Assembly (NCBI RefSeq): GCF_040253615.1
Contig: NZ_JBEJGY010000004.1
Location: forward strand, 2,170,001 to 2,234,000
DNA: 64,000 nt
Source: Streptomyces sp. Edi4
Lineage (GTDB): Bacteria; Actinomycetota; Actinomycetes; Streptomycetales; Streptomycetaceae
Reading direction: 5' to 3'
In this document: positions 21,493-29,521 of the stretch, in pieces
Layout: every line of letters begins with the position of its first letter
Numbering within the stretch: the stretch's first letter is position 1
Made by a program: the position numbers and the translations under genes
Notes under the pieces: generated by a model
What the model was told of the DNA's origin: nothing
What the model saw: the letters and a program-made list of their open reading frames with translations, nothing else
Database searches by the model: none

Positions 21493-23177
21493 ACCGTCCA
21501 CCACACCGTCGTGTCGGCGGGCAGCTCGAACCGGTCGCCGTCCACGGCGACGGGGGCGCTGGCCAGGACGAGGCGGCCGGGCACGGGAAGCGACACCAGA
21601 CGGCCCGTCAGATTGACCGTGCACACGAAGCCCTCGCGGGCGAAGGCCAGCACCCCGTCGGGCGCCTCCAGCCAGCGCAGGTCGTCCCCCGCGCCGAGGC
21701 CCGGGTGGGCGCGGCGGGCGGCGATGGCGCGGCGGTAGAGCTCCAGGGTGGAGTCGGCGTCGCCGGTCTGCGCCTGGACGCTGAGCCCGGCCCAGGAGTC
21801 GGGCTGCGGGAGCCAGCTGCCGCCCTCGCCGAATCCGTACGAGCTGCCCTCGATGGTCCACGGGATCGGCACGCGGCAGCCGTCGCGGAAGCCGTCCTGC
21901 CCTGCGGCGCGGTGGAAGGAGGGGTCCTGGCGCACCTCGTCGGGCAGGTCGGTGACGTCGGGAAGGCCCAGCTCCTCGCCCTGGTAGACGTAGGCGGAGC
22001 CGGGCAGGGCCAGCATCAGGAGAGTGGCGGCGCGGGCCCGGCGCAGGCCGAGTCCGCGGTCGCCCGGGGTGCGCAGCTGGGTGCCGAGGCCGGGCGGGTT
22101 GGCGAAGCGGGTGGCGTGCCGGGTGACGTCGTGGTTGGACAGGACCCAGGTGGCCGGGGCGCCGACCGGGCGCATCGCGGCGAGCGAGACGTCGATGACC
22201 TCGCGCAGCGCCGCCGCGTCCCAAGGGGCGCCCAGATACTGGAAGTTGAAGGCCTGGTGCAGTTCGTCGGGGCGTACGTAGTTCGCGGTGCGCTCGACCG
22301 TGGGGGTCCAGGCCTCGGCGACGGCTATGCGCTCGCCGTCGTACTCGTCGAGGATGGTCCGCCAGGAGCGGTAAATCTCGTGCACGCCGTCCTGGTCGAA
22401 GAACGGCATGACGTCCTGGCCGAGCAGCTTGAGCTGGTCGTGGCCGCCGATGTCGGGCAGACCCGGCGCCTTGACCAGGCCGTGCGCCACATCGACGCGG
22501 AAGCCGTCGACGCCCATGTCGAGCCAGAAGCGCAGGATGGAGCGGAACTCGTCGGCGACGGCCGGGTGGTCCCAGTTGAGGTCGGGCTGCTCGGGGGCGA
22601 ACAGGTGCAGGTACCACTCTCCCCCGGCCTCCGGCTGGGAGGTGCCCCCATCGCCTGACGGCGCCTCGGTACGGGTCCAGGCGGGCCCGCCGAAGATGGA
22701 CTCCCAGTCGTTGGGCGGGAGCCCGCCGTCCTCGCCCTTGCCCGGGCGGAAGTGGTAGCGGGCCCGCAGCGGCGAGCCGGGGCCCTCGGCGAGGGCGCGC
22801 TTGAACCACTCGTGCTGGTCGGAGGAGTGGTTGGGCACGAGGTCCACGATGATGCGAAGGCCGAGCTCGTGGGCGTCGCGGATCAGCGCGTCGGCGTCGA
22901 GCAGGGTGCCGAACATCGGGTCGATGGCCCGGTAGTCGGCGACGTCGTAACCGGCGTCGGCCTGCGGGGAGGCGTAGAAGGGCGAGAGCCACACGGCGTC
23001 GACGCCGAGGTCGCGCAGGTAGGGCAGCCGGCTGCGCACGCCGTCGAGGTCGCCCATGCCGTCGCCGTTGCCGTCGGCGAAGCTGCGCGGATAGACCTGG
23101 TAGATCACGGCGTCCCGCCACCACTGGGTTCCGGTCGTCCCGGTGAGGCGGTCGGGGGCGGTGAAGTGCTGGGTCAT
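21489..23177 (-). CDS. aglA: GH13 alpha-glucosidase (AglA type), last enzyme gene of the mal operon
   Basis: 562 residues; ATG at 23177 behind AAGGACG. It is a cytoplasmic GH13 oligo-alpha-glucosidase: WWRDAVIYQVYPRSFADG at the N-terminus, DLVPNHSSDQHEWF, GFRVDVAHGL, a catalytic Glu in IAVAEAWTP, and VLSNHDVTRHATR. It would hydrolyse imported maltose and maltodextrins to glucose. Compared with the second copy at 26763-28367 it has about 13 extra residues just before WYLHLFAPEQ. The DNA there is a palindromic GC-rich repeat kept in frame (22617-22650). It lies downstream of malEFG and is followed, with overlap, by a LacI gene. Confidence 0.93.
   Translation of the reverse strand: MTQHFTAPDRLTGTTGTQWWRDAVIYQVYPRSFADGNGDGMGDLDGVRSRLPYLRDLGVDAVWLSPFYASPQADAGYDVADYRAIDPMFGTLLDADALIRDAHELGLRIIVDLVPNHSSDQHEWFKRALAEGPGSPLRARYHFRPGKGEDGGLPPNDWESIFGGPAWTRTEAPSGDGGTSQPEAGGEWYLHLFAPEQPDLNWDHPAVADEFRSILRFWLDMGVDGFRVDVAHGLVKAPGLPDIGGHDQLKLLGQDVMPFFDQDGVHEIYRSWRTILDEYDGERIAVAEAWTPTVERTANYVRPDELHQAFNFQYLGAPWDAAALREVIDVSLAAMRPVGAPATWVLSNHDVTRHATRFANPPGLGTQLRTPGDRGLGLRRARAATLLMLALPGSAYVYQGEELGLPDVTDLPDEVRQDPSFHRAAGQDGFRDGCRVPIPWTIEGSSYGFGEGGSWLPQPDSWAGLSVQAQTGDADSTLELYRRAIAARRAHPGLGAGDDLRWLEAPDGVLAFAREGFVCTVNLTGRLVSLPVPGRLVLASAPVAVDGDRFELPADTTVWWTV
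22617..22650 (-). repeat. Palindromic repeat element inside the aglA coding sequence
   Basis: The minus strand reads GGGGGCACCTCCCAGCCGG then AGGCCGGGGGAG, an imperfect inverted repeat of a kind I recall as common between Streptomyces genes. It is in frame and encodes GGTSQPEAGGE. The paralogous aglA1 lacks it at the same position. Confidence 0.65.
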
Positions 23178-23200
23178 GTCGTCCTTAAAAGGGGGGTCTG

Positions 23201-23215
23201 GGGGCGTGACGCCCC
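23201..23215 (-). promoter_or_regulatory. Intercistronic hairpin before aglA
   Basis: GGGGCG-TGA-CGCCCC is a perfect six-base stem with a three-base loop, about 24 bp upstream of the aglA start and after malG. It may lower read-through from malEFG into aglA or protect mRNA ends. Confidence 0.5.
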
Positions 23216-23234
23216 GAGCCTTCGGTGTCGAGGG

Positions 23235-23252
23235 GCCGGGTCCGAGCCCGGC
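23235..23252 (-). terminator. Hairpin immediately after malG stop
   Basis: GCCGGG (23235-23240) pairs with CCCGGC (23247-23252). The stem touches the malG stop codon at 23253. It is GC-rich without a U-run, so it is a weak terminator or attenuator between malG and aglA. Confidence 0.45.
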
Positions 23253-24125
23253 TCAGCCCTTGGTGGCACCCGCGGTCATGCCGGTGACGAGGTGCTTTTG
23301 CACCAGGTAGAAGATGGCGGAGACCGGGATCGCGATGAGGACGGCGGTGGCGGCCATGTAGTTCCACTGGGCGTCGTGCTGGCTGACGAAGCTGGAGAGG
23401 CCCACCGCGAGCGTGTACTTGCTGTCGTCGAGCATGAACGTGGAGGCGAACGCCACCTCGCCCCACGCGGTGAGGCAGGTGTAGAAGGCGGCGACGGCCA
23501 GGCCCGGCCGGGCCAGCGGCAGGATGAGCCGGAAGAACGTGCCGAACGGGGTCAGCCCGTCCACCCGGCCCGCCTCGTCGATCTCGACCGGGATGGTGTC
23601 GAAGTACCCCTTGAGCATCCACGCGCAGTACGGGACCGCGGTGGAGCAGTACACGAGGATCAGGCCGCCGTAGGTGTCGATGAGGCCCATGTCGCCGAGG
23701 ATCTGGTACATCGGCACGATCAGTACGGCGATGGGGAACATCTGGGTGACCAGCAGCACCCACATCAGCTTCTTGTGGCCGGGAAAACGCATCCGGGACA
23801 CCGCGTAGCCGGTGGTCGCCGCGAACATCACGCCGATGACGCAGGTCAGGACGGCGACCAGGGCGGTGTTGCCGAGCCAGGTGAAGAACTTGGTGTGCTC
23901 GGTGACGAAGGCGTAGTTGGAGAAGGACAGCTTGGACCAGATGCGGCCCGGGTGCAGATAGTCGTCCTTGTCGGGCCCGAGCGAGACGAAGACCAGCCAG
24001 GCGATCGGGAAGAGGGCGACCAGGCTGGCGAGGCTCAGCGCGAGGTGCGACAGGACGGCGGTGCGGCGCCGGCCGTGGTCGCGGGAGACGGCCTTGGTGG
24101 TCATGGGGGCATCAGACCTGTTCAT
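23253..24125 (-). CDS. malG: Maltose/maltodextrin ABC transporter permease MalG
   Basis: 290 residues if started at ATG 24125, which overlaps malF by 14 bp; an ATG at 24104 (MTTKAV) just after the malF stop is equally plausible. It is an inner-membrane permease with six predicted helices and the cytoplasmic EAA loop (EAGRVDGLTPFGTFFRLILP) that docks the ATPase. It ends with the usual tail HLVTGMTAGATKG. With MalE and MalF it imports maltose and maltodextrins released by the amylases. No ATPase gene accompanies it; in Streptomyces the shared ATPase MsiK usually serves such importers. Confidence 0.95.
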   Translation of the reverse strand: MNRSDAPMTTKAVSRDHGRRRTAVLSHLALSLASLVALFPIAWLVFVSLGPDKDDYLHPGRIWSKLSFSNYAFVTEHTKFFTWLGNTALVAVLTCVIGVMFAATTGYAVSRMRFPGHKKLMWVLLVTQMFPIAVLIVPMYQILGDMGLIDTYGGLILVYCSTAVPYCAWMLKGYFDTIPVEIDEAGRVDGLTPFGTFFRLILPLARPGLAVAAFYTCLTAWGEVAFASTFMLDDSKYTLAVGLSSFVSQHDAQWNYMAATAVLIAIPVSAIFYLVQKHLVTGMTAGATKG

Positions 24126-25104
24126 TGCGGGCCAGCCAGCGACGGTAGAAGGAGGAGAAGACGATCAGGATGGAGAGCAGCAGCACGCCGTAGGTCGCCG
24201 ACTGCGCGAACTCGCGGGGCTGCTGGCCGAAGCCGAGCCGGTAGGCCCAGGTGACGAGGATCTGGGCGTCGGGGGCGCCGCCGTTGCCGAACAGCAGGAA
24301 GATGATCACGAACTGGTTGAACGTCCAGATGATGCCGAGCAGGACGACGGTGGCGCTGACCGGGCGCAGGCCCGGCAGAGTGACGTGACGGAAGCGCTGC
24401 CAGGGGCTCGCGCCGTCCATCTCGGCGGCCTCGTACAGCTCACCGGGGATGGTCTGGAGGCCGCCGAGCAGCGAGACCATCATGAAGGGCACGCCGACCC
24501 AGGTGTTGACGAGGATCGCGGCGAGCTGCTGGAAGTGCGGCTGTTCCAGCCACTGGGGCTGCGGCAGGTGCACCGCGCCGAGCACGGTGTTGACGATGCC
24601 GGAGTCGCTGAGCATCAGGCGCCAGGAGAAGACGGTGACGAAGGTGGGCACCGCCCAGGGCAGGATCAGCGTCATCCGGTAGAAGGTGCGCCCGCGCAGC
24701 TTCTGGTTGAGCAGCAGGGCCAGCGCGAGCCCGATGGTGTAGTGCAGGGTCACACAGGCGACGGTCCACACCACCGTCCAGATGAAGTGCGACCAGAACC
24801 GGTCCCAGGAGGTCGGCCCCCACAGGATGTCGGCGTAGTTGTGCAGGCCGACGAATTCGTAGGTGCCCGGGATGTGGTTGGCGCCGATGGTGCGCGCCGA
24901 GTTGAGGCTGTCGGCGTCGGTGAGCGTGTAGTACACGCCCTGGACGAGCGGATAGAGCACCAGGACGCCGAGCACGACGACGATCGGCGCGACCATCGCG
25001 TACGCGTACCAGTGCTTCTGCCAGGAGCGCCGCAGGCGTTCCAGCGGTCCACGGCGCGCCGTGGACGCGCTCGCGGGGGCCGCGCCATCGACGGCAACGG
25101 TCAT
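24112..25104 (-). CDS. malF: Maltose/maltodextrin ABC transporter permease MalF
   Basis: 330 residues from ATG 25104 (MTVAVDGAAP), preceded by GGAAAAGG; an upstream in-frame start at 25188 overlapping the malE stop would add an unlikely 28-residue tail. It has membrane helices from about residue 40 (YAMVAPIVVVLGVLVLYPL), a large periplasmic loop, and an EAA motif (YEAAEMDGASPWQRFRHVTL). It forms the translocation channel with MalG. The malE stop lies 80 bp upstream and malG follows with overlapping or touching coding. Confidence 0.95.
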   Translation of the reverse strand: MTVAVDGAAPASASTARRGPLERLRRSWQKHWYAYAMVAPIVVVLGVLVLYPLVQGVYYTLTDADSLNSARTIGANHIPGTYEFVGLHNYADILWGPTSWDRFWSHFIWTVVWTVACVTLHYTIGLALALLLNQKLRGRTFYRMTLILPWAVPTFVTVFSWRLMLSDSGIVNTVLGAVHLPQPQWLEQPHFQQLAAILVNTWVGVPFMMVSLLGGLQTIPGELYEAAEMDGASPWQRFRHVTLPGLRPVSATVVLLGIIWTFNQFVIIFLLFGNGGAPDAQILVTWAYRLGFGQQPREFAQSATYGVLLLSILIVFSSFYRRWLARNEQV

Positions 25105-25184
25105 CTCGACACCTTTTCCGGGGAGTTCGGCACACGTGCGTACCGCCGGGCCGTCCCGGTGGGGGAACGGCCCGGCGGCGGGGC

Positions 25185-26459
25185 TCACTTGGTGAAGCCG
25201 GGAACCAGCTTGGCCATGTCCTGCTCAAGGCTCCTGGTGGCGTCGGCGACGGACTCCTTGCCGTCGGCGACCTTGGGCAGGGTGGTGTCCATCGGGGTCC
25301 ACAGCGAGCTGTACTCGGGCAGCTCGGGCCGGGGCTTGGCGGCGGGCAGCACGCTCTGGAAACCGGCGATGCCCGGGTCGGCCTTGACCTGCGCGGTGTA
25401 GGCGTCGTCGCGGGTCGGCAGGGTGGAGTTCTTCAGGGCGATGGTCTCCTGGCTCTTGGCCGAGGTCATGAAGTTGACGAACTTCATGGCGGCGGCCGTG
25501 TGCGCCTTGTCGGAGCCGGCGTACACGGACAGGTTGTGGCCGCCGGTCGGGGCGCCCGCCGTGCCGGCGGAGCCGGCCGGGACGGTGGCGATGCCGAGGT
25601 TGGCCTTGTCCTTGAACGCGGAGCCCTTGTAGAAGTTGGTGATCTCCCACGGGCCCTGGATGATGGCGGCGACCTTGCCGTTGACGAAGGCGTCCTGGAT
25701 GTGGGCGTACGCGTCGGCGGTGACGTCCGCCTTGTGCAGGCCGGGGCCGTCGAACAGGCCCTTCCAGGTGTCGAGGCCCTTGACCGCCGGGGCACTGGCG
25801 ATGGTGACCTTCTTGGCGGCGGTGTCGACGGTGTCGGTGCCCTCGCCGTACAGGAACGGCTGCGCGTAGTACCCGGCGGTGGAGCCCCAGAACCCGTCGA
25901 CGCCGGCCTTCTCCTTGACGAGCGCGGCGTCCGCCTTCAGCTCGTCCCAGGTGGCGGGGGCCTTGACGATGCCGGCCTGGGCGAACAGGGCCTTGTTGTA
26001 GACCAGGGCCAGGGTGTCGGTGACCAGCGGGACGCCGTAGGTCTTGCCCTCGAACTGGGCCTGCTTGATCAGGCTCGGCCGGAACTTGGCCTGGTCGGCC
26101 AGGGCCTCGGTGCCGTCGAGCGGCACGAAGTAGCCCTTCTTGGCGAAGGCGGGCGTCCAGCCGACCTCGGCGCGCAGCACGTCCGGGGCGCCCTTGGCGC
26201 CGGCGGCGGTGTCGAACTTGTTCTGCGCCTGGTCGAAGGGCACGTTGACGTACTTGACCTTGATCTTGGGGTTCGCCTTCTCGAACTCACTGACCAGCGC
26301 CTGGTACACGGGGGCCTCGTTCGTGGCGTTCGAGGTGTCCCACCACGTGAGGGTGACGGGGCCGTCCGCCGAGCCGCCGTCACTGTCGCTGCCACCGCAG
26401 GCCGTCGCCGCGAGAGCGAGGGTCGCCGCGATCGCGGTGGCCGCTATGCCACGTCGCAT
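25185..26459 (-). CDS. malE: Maltose/maltodextrin-binding lipoprotein MalE
   Basis: 424 residues. The N-terminal lipoprotein signal ends at Cys21 (LALAATAC), after which a Gly/Ser/Asp-rich linker leads into a family-1 extracellular solute-binding protein (VTLTWWDTSNATNEAP, YALV-like lobes, TWDELKADAALVKEKAG, GPWEITNF). It captures maltodextrins at the outer face of the membrane and delivers them to MalFG. It is the first gene of malEFG. Its upstream region, shared with the divergent aglA copy, contains the putative MalR sites. Confidence 0.95.
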   Translation of the reverse strand: MRRGIAATAIAATLALAATACGGSDSDGGSADGPVTLTWWDTSNATNEAPVYQALVSEFEKANPKIKVKYVNVPFDQAQNKFDTAAGAKGAPDVLRAEVGWTPAFAKKGYFVPLDGTEALADQAKFRPSLIKQAQFEGKTYGVPLVTDTLALVYNKALFAQAGIVKAPATWDELKADAALVKEKAGVDGFWGSTAGYYAQPFLYGEGTDTVDTAAKKVTIASAPAVKGLDTWKGLFDGPGLHKADVTADAYAHIQDAFVNGKVAAIIQGPWEITNFYKGSAFKDKANLGIATVPAGSAGTAGAPTGGHNLSVYAGSDKAHTAAAMKFVNFMTSAKSQETIALKNSTLPTRDDAYTAQVKADPGIAGFQSVLPAAKPRPELPEYSSLWTPMDTTLPKVADGKESVADATRSLEQDMAKLVPGFTK

Positions 26460-26539
26460 GAGAACTCCTTCACTGGGTGCCGTCCATCACGGCGCCGGAT
26501 CGCCAGGAACGTAACAAGGATGAAAGGCGACCGAAAGAC

Positions 26540-26560
26540 CTTGCGAAGAATTTCTGCAAG
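26540..26560 (-). promoter_or_regulatory. Putative MalR operator on the malE side
   Basis: Inverted repeat CTTGC (26540-26544) and GCAAG (26556-26560) separated by 11 bases. It matches the elements in the amylase promoter and on the aglA side. Confidence 0.6.
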
Positions 26561-26652
26561 CCCGGTCGATCGTTACACCAGCGTGTCCGCACGGTTGCCG
26601 TTGTGCGCCTTGTCAAAGCCGGTACGGCTGGTCCATGAGGAACCGGGCCGGA

Positions 26653-26682
26653 CCTGCAAGGCTTCCGCAAGCCCTTGCAAGG
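26653..26682 (+). promoter_or_regulatory. Putative MalR operator array on the aglA side
   Basis: Three GCAAG boxes at 26656, 26667 and 26678, exactly 11 bp apart and so on one face of the helix. The last lies in the perfect palindrome CCTTGCAAGG (26673-26682). Confidence 0.65.
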
Positions 26683-26762
26683 CTGTTACTTTCGAGGGGC
26701 CGACGGCGTTCATCCCGGGGACGCGAGGACCGTCGCCGCAGGGCTTTCGAGAGGGACCAGAC

Positions 26763-28367
26763 ATGACGCAGGAGCTGACGACCCCCGCCGCCGTCCAGGA
26801 GCGCACCCGCCCGGGCACCGGCTGGTGGCGCGACGCGGTGATCTACCAGGTGTACGTGCGCTCCTTCGCGGACGGCGACGGCGACGGCGTCGGCGATCTG
26901 CCCGGCATCACGGCCCGGCTGCCGTACGTGAGGGAGCTGGGCGCCGACGCGGTCTGGCTCACCCCCTTCTACGCGTCCCCGCAGGCCGACGGCGGCTATG
27001 ACGTGGCCGACTACCGCAGCGTGGACCCGCTCTTCGGCACCCTGTCCGACGCGGACGACCTGGTGCGCGAGGCTCACAGGATCGGGCTTCGGGTCATCGT
27101 CGACGTCGTCCCCAACCACACCTCCGACCAGCACCCCTGGTTCCGGGAGGCCCTGGCCTGTGGCCCCGCGCGCGAGCGCTACCACTTCCGCCCCGGGCGG
27201 GGCGAGAGCGGTCAACTGCCGCCCAACGACTGGGAGTCGGTGTTCGGCGGACCGGCCTGGACGCGGGTCGCCGACGGCGCGTGGTACCTGCATCTGTTCG
27301 CCCCCGAACAGCCCGACCTGAACTGGGACCACCGCGAGGTGCGCGAGGAGTTCGACTCCGTACTCCGCTTCTGGCTCGACCTCGGCGTCGACGGGTTCCG
27401 CGTCGACGTCGCCCACGGCATGGTCAAGGCGGCCGGGCTGCCCGACATCGGCGCGAAGGAGCAGGCCAAGCTCATCGGCAACCAGGTGCTCCCCTTCTTC
27501 GACCAGGACGGCGTCCACGAGATCCACCGCCACTGGCGCGAACTGCTCGACGGCTACGAGGGCGAGCGCGTCGCGGTCGCCGAGGCCTGGGCACCCTCGC
27601 CCGAGCGCCTGGCCCTGTACGTACGCCCCGACGAGCTGCACCAGGCCTTCAACTTCCAGTTCCTGACCTGCCCTTGGGACGCCGAACGGATGCGCGCGAC
27701 CGTCGACGCCTCGCTCGCCGCCACCGGCGCGGTCGGCGCCCCCACCACCTGGGTGCTCTCCAACCACGACGTCGTACGCCATGTGACCCGCTACGGCGGC
27801 GGCGAGCAGGGCCTGCGCCGGGCGCGCGCGGCGGCGCTCCTCACTCTGGCGCTGCCCGGCTCCGCCTATCTCTACCAGGGCGAGGAGCTGGGCCTCTTCG
27901 AGGTCACCGACCTGCCCGACGAGGTGCGCCAGGACCCCGCCTTCCACCGCGCGTCCGGCCAGGACGGCTTCCGTGACGGCTGCCGGGTGCCGATGCCGTG
28001 GACGGCGGACGGCCCCTCCCTCGGTTTCGGCGCGGCCGCGCCCTGGCTGCCGCAGCCGGCGTCCTGGCGGGGCCTGTGCGTCGCCTCCCAGTCGGGCGAC
28101 CCGCACTCGACGCTCGAGCTCTACCGCGCGGCCCTCGCCCTGCGCCGGGAACTGCCGGGCCTCGGCGACGGCACGATGAGCTGGCTGCCCGCGCCCGACG
28201 GCGTGCTCGCCTTCGCAAGGCCCGGCTTCGTGTGCACCCTCAACACGGCGGACCACCCGGTCCAACTTCCGCTTCCCGGAAGGCCGTTGCTCACCAGCGC
28301 CGCCGTCGAGTTCGGCGCCGCGCACGCCTGGCTGCCGGCCGAATCCGCCGTCTGGTGGGCAATCTGA
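26763..28367 (+). CDS. aglA: GH13 alpha-glucosidase, second AglA-type copy
   Basis: 534 residues from ATG 26763, preceded by GAGAGGG. It has the same domain plan and nearly the same motifs as the copy at 21489-23177: WWRDAVIYQVYVRSFADG, DVVPNHTSDQHPWF, GFRVDVAHGM, VAVAEAWAP, VLSNHDVVRHVTR. It should act inside the cell on maltose and maltodextrins. It is divergent from malE and is followed after one base by malR, mirroring the aglA-lacI pair on the other side of malEFG. It lacks the in-frame repeat present in the other copy. Confidence 0.93.
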   Translation: MTQELTTPAAVQERTRPGTGWWRDAVIYQVYVRSFADGDGDGVGDLPGITARLPYVRELGADAVWLTPFYASPQADGGYDVADYRSVDPLFGTLSDADDLVREAHRIGLRVIVDVVPNHTSDQHPWFREALACGPARERYHFRPGRGESGQLPPNDWESVFGGPAWTRVADGAWYLHLFAPEQPDLNWDHREVREEFDSVLRFWLDLGVDGFRVDVAHGMVKAAGLPDIGAKEQAKLIGNQVLPFFDQDGVHEIHRHWRELLDGYEGERVAVAEAWAPSPERLALYVRPDELHQAFNFQFLTCPWDAERMRATVDASLAATGAVGAPTTWVLSNHDVVRHVTRYGGGEQGLRRARAAALLTLALPGSAYLYQGEELGLFEVTDLPDEVRQDPAFHRASGQDGFRDGCRVPMPWTADGPSLGFGAAAPWLPQPASWRGLCVASQSGDPHSTLELYRAALALRRELPGLGDGTMSWLPAPDGVLAFARPGFVCTLNTADHPVQLPLPGRPLLTSAAVEFGAAHAWLPAESAVWWAI

Positions 28368-28368
28368 C

Positions 28369-29418
28369 GTGGGACCGGTACAGTCCAATCCCGTGACCGC
28401 ACGGCTCGCCGACATCGCAGCCCAGGCGGGGGTCAGCGAAGCCACAGTAAGCCGCGTGCTCAACGGCAAGCCCGGCGTGGCAGCGGGCACCCGCGAATCC
28501 GTTCTGGCCGCACTCGACGTGCTGGGCTACGAGCGGCCCGTCCGACTGCGCCGGCGCAGCGCGGGGCTCGTCGGCCTGATAACGCCGGAGCTGGAGAACC
28601 CGATCTTCCCCGCCCTCGCGCAGGTCATCGGCCAGTCGCTGACCCGGCAGGGCTACACCCCGGTTCTCGCCACCCAGACCCCGGGCGGCTCCACCGAGGA
28701 CGAGCTCACCGAGATGCTGGTGGACCGGGGCGTCTCCGGGATCATCTTCGTCTCGGGGCTGCACGCGGACACCACCGCCGACATGGAGCGCTACGAGCAG
28801 CTGCGCGCCCAGGGCGTCCCCTACGTCCTGGTGGACGGCTTCTCGCCGAAGGTGCAGGCGCCCTTCATCTCCCCCGACGACCGGGCCGCGATGCGGCTCG
28901 CGGTGACCCACCTCGCCGCGCTCGGCCACACCAGGATCGGCCTGGCCGTGGGACCCAAGCGCTTCGTGCCGGTCCTGCGCAAGATCGAGGGGTTCACGGC
29001 GGGGATGCAGGACCGGCTCGGCCTGAGCCTCGCCGACGCGGAGTCCTTGATCCAGCACTCGCTGTACACCCTGGAGGGCGGCCAGGCGGCCGCCGCCGCG
29101 CTCATCGCGCAGGGCTGCACCGCGGTGGTGTGCGCCAGCGACATGATGGCGCTCGGCGCGATCAGGGCCGCGCGCCAGGCGGGTCTCGATGTGCCGCGGG
29201 ACATCTCGGTGGTCGGGTTCGACGACTCCCCGCTGATAGCGTTCACCGACCCGCCGCTGACCACGATCCGCAAGCCCGTGACCGCGATGGGTCAGGCCGC
29301 GGTCCGCGCGCTGCTCGAAGAGGTCGGGGGCACCCCCGCGCCGCACAGCGAGTTCGTGTTCATGCCCGAGCTGGTGGTACGCGGTTCCACCTCGGGCGCG
29401 CGCCATCCCCGCCCCTGA
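28369..29418 (+). CDS. malR: Maltose operon repressor MalR (LacI family)
   Basis: 349 residues from the GTG one base after the aglA stop; a GTG at 28393 (VTARLADIAAQAG) would give 341 residues and is a credible alternative. The LacI headpiece is RLADIAAQAGVSEATVSRVL, NGKPGVAAGTRESVL, with the effector domain carrying GLVGLITPELENPIFP, GIIFVSGLHADTTAD and SVVGFDDSPLIAFTDPPLT. As recalled, it matches the malR beside malEFG in other Streptomyces, where it represses the operon until maltose-type inducers appear. Upstream phased GCAAG boxes are candidate binding sites. Confidence 0.93.
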   Translation: MGPVQSNPVTARLADIAAQAGVSEATVSRVLNGKPGVAAGTRESVLAALDVLGYERPVRLRRRSAGLVGLITPELENPIFPALAQVIGQSLTRQGYTPVLATQTPGGSTEDELTEMLVDRGVSGIIFVSGLHADTTADMERYEQLRAQGVPYVLVDGFSPKVQAPFISPDDRAAMRLAVTHLAALGHTRIGLAVGPKRFVPVLRKIEGFTAGMQDRLGLSLADAESLIQHSLYTLEGGQAAAAALIAQGCTAVVCASDMMALGAIRAARQAGLDVPRDISVVGFDDSPLIAFTDPPLTTIRKPVTAMGQAAVRALLEEVGGTPAPHSEFVFMPELVVRGSTSGARHPRP

Positions 29419-29521
29419 CGCACCCGGGGAAATCCTCATCCCGCAGGAGTAGCGGGTGCGGAGCGAACCCGACCGGAGGATGATCGGCGGAGGGTATGTG
29501 CATCTGGCAGACTCTCTCTCC

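Larger units (their letters stand above)
26460..26762. promoter_or_regulatory. Divergent malE / aglA regulatory region
   Basis: This 303-bp gap separates the two arms of the maltose region and holds no gene. Each side carries its own GCAAG/CTTGC sites: 26540-26560, about 80 bp from the malE start, and 26653-26682, about 80 bp from the aglA start. I could not fix -10 or -35 boxes with confidence. Confidence 0.75.
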
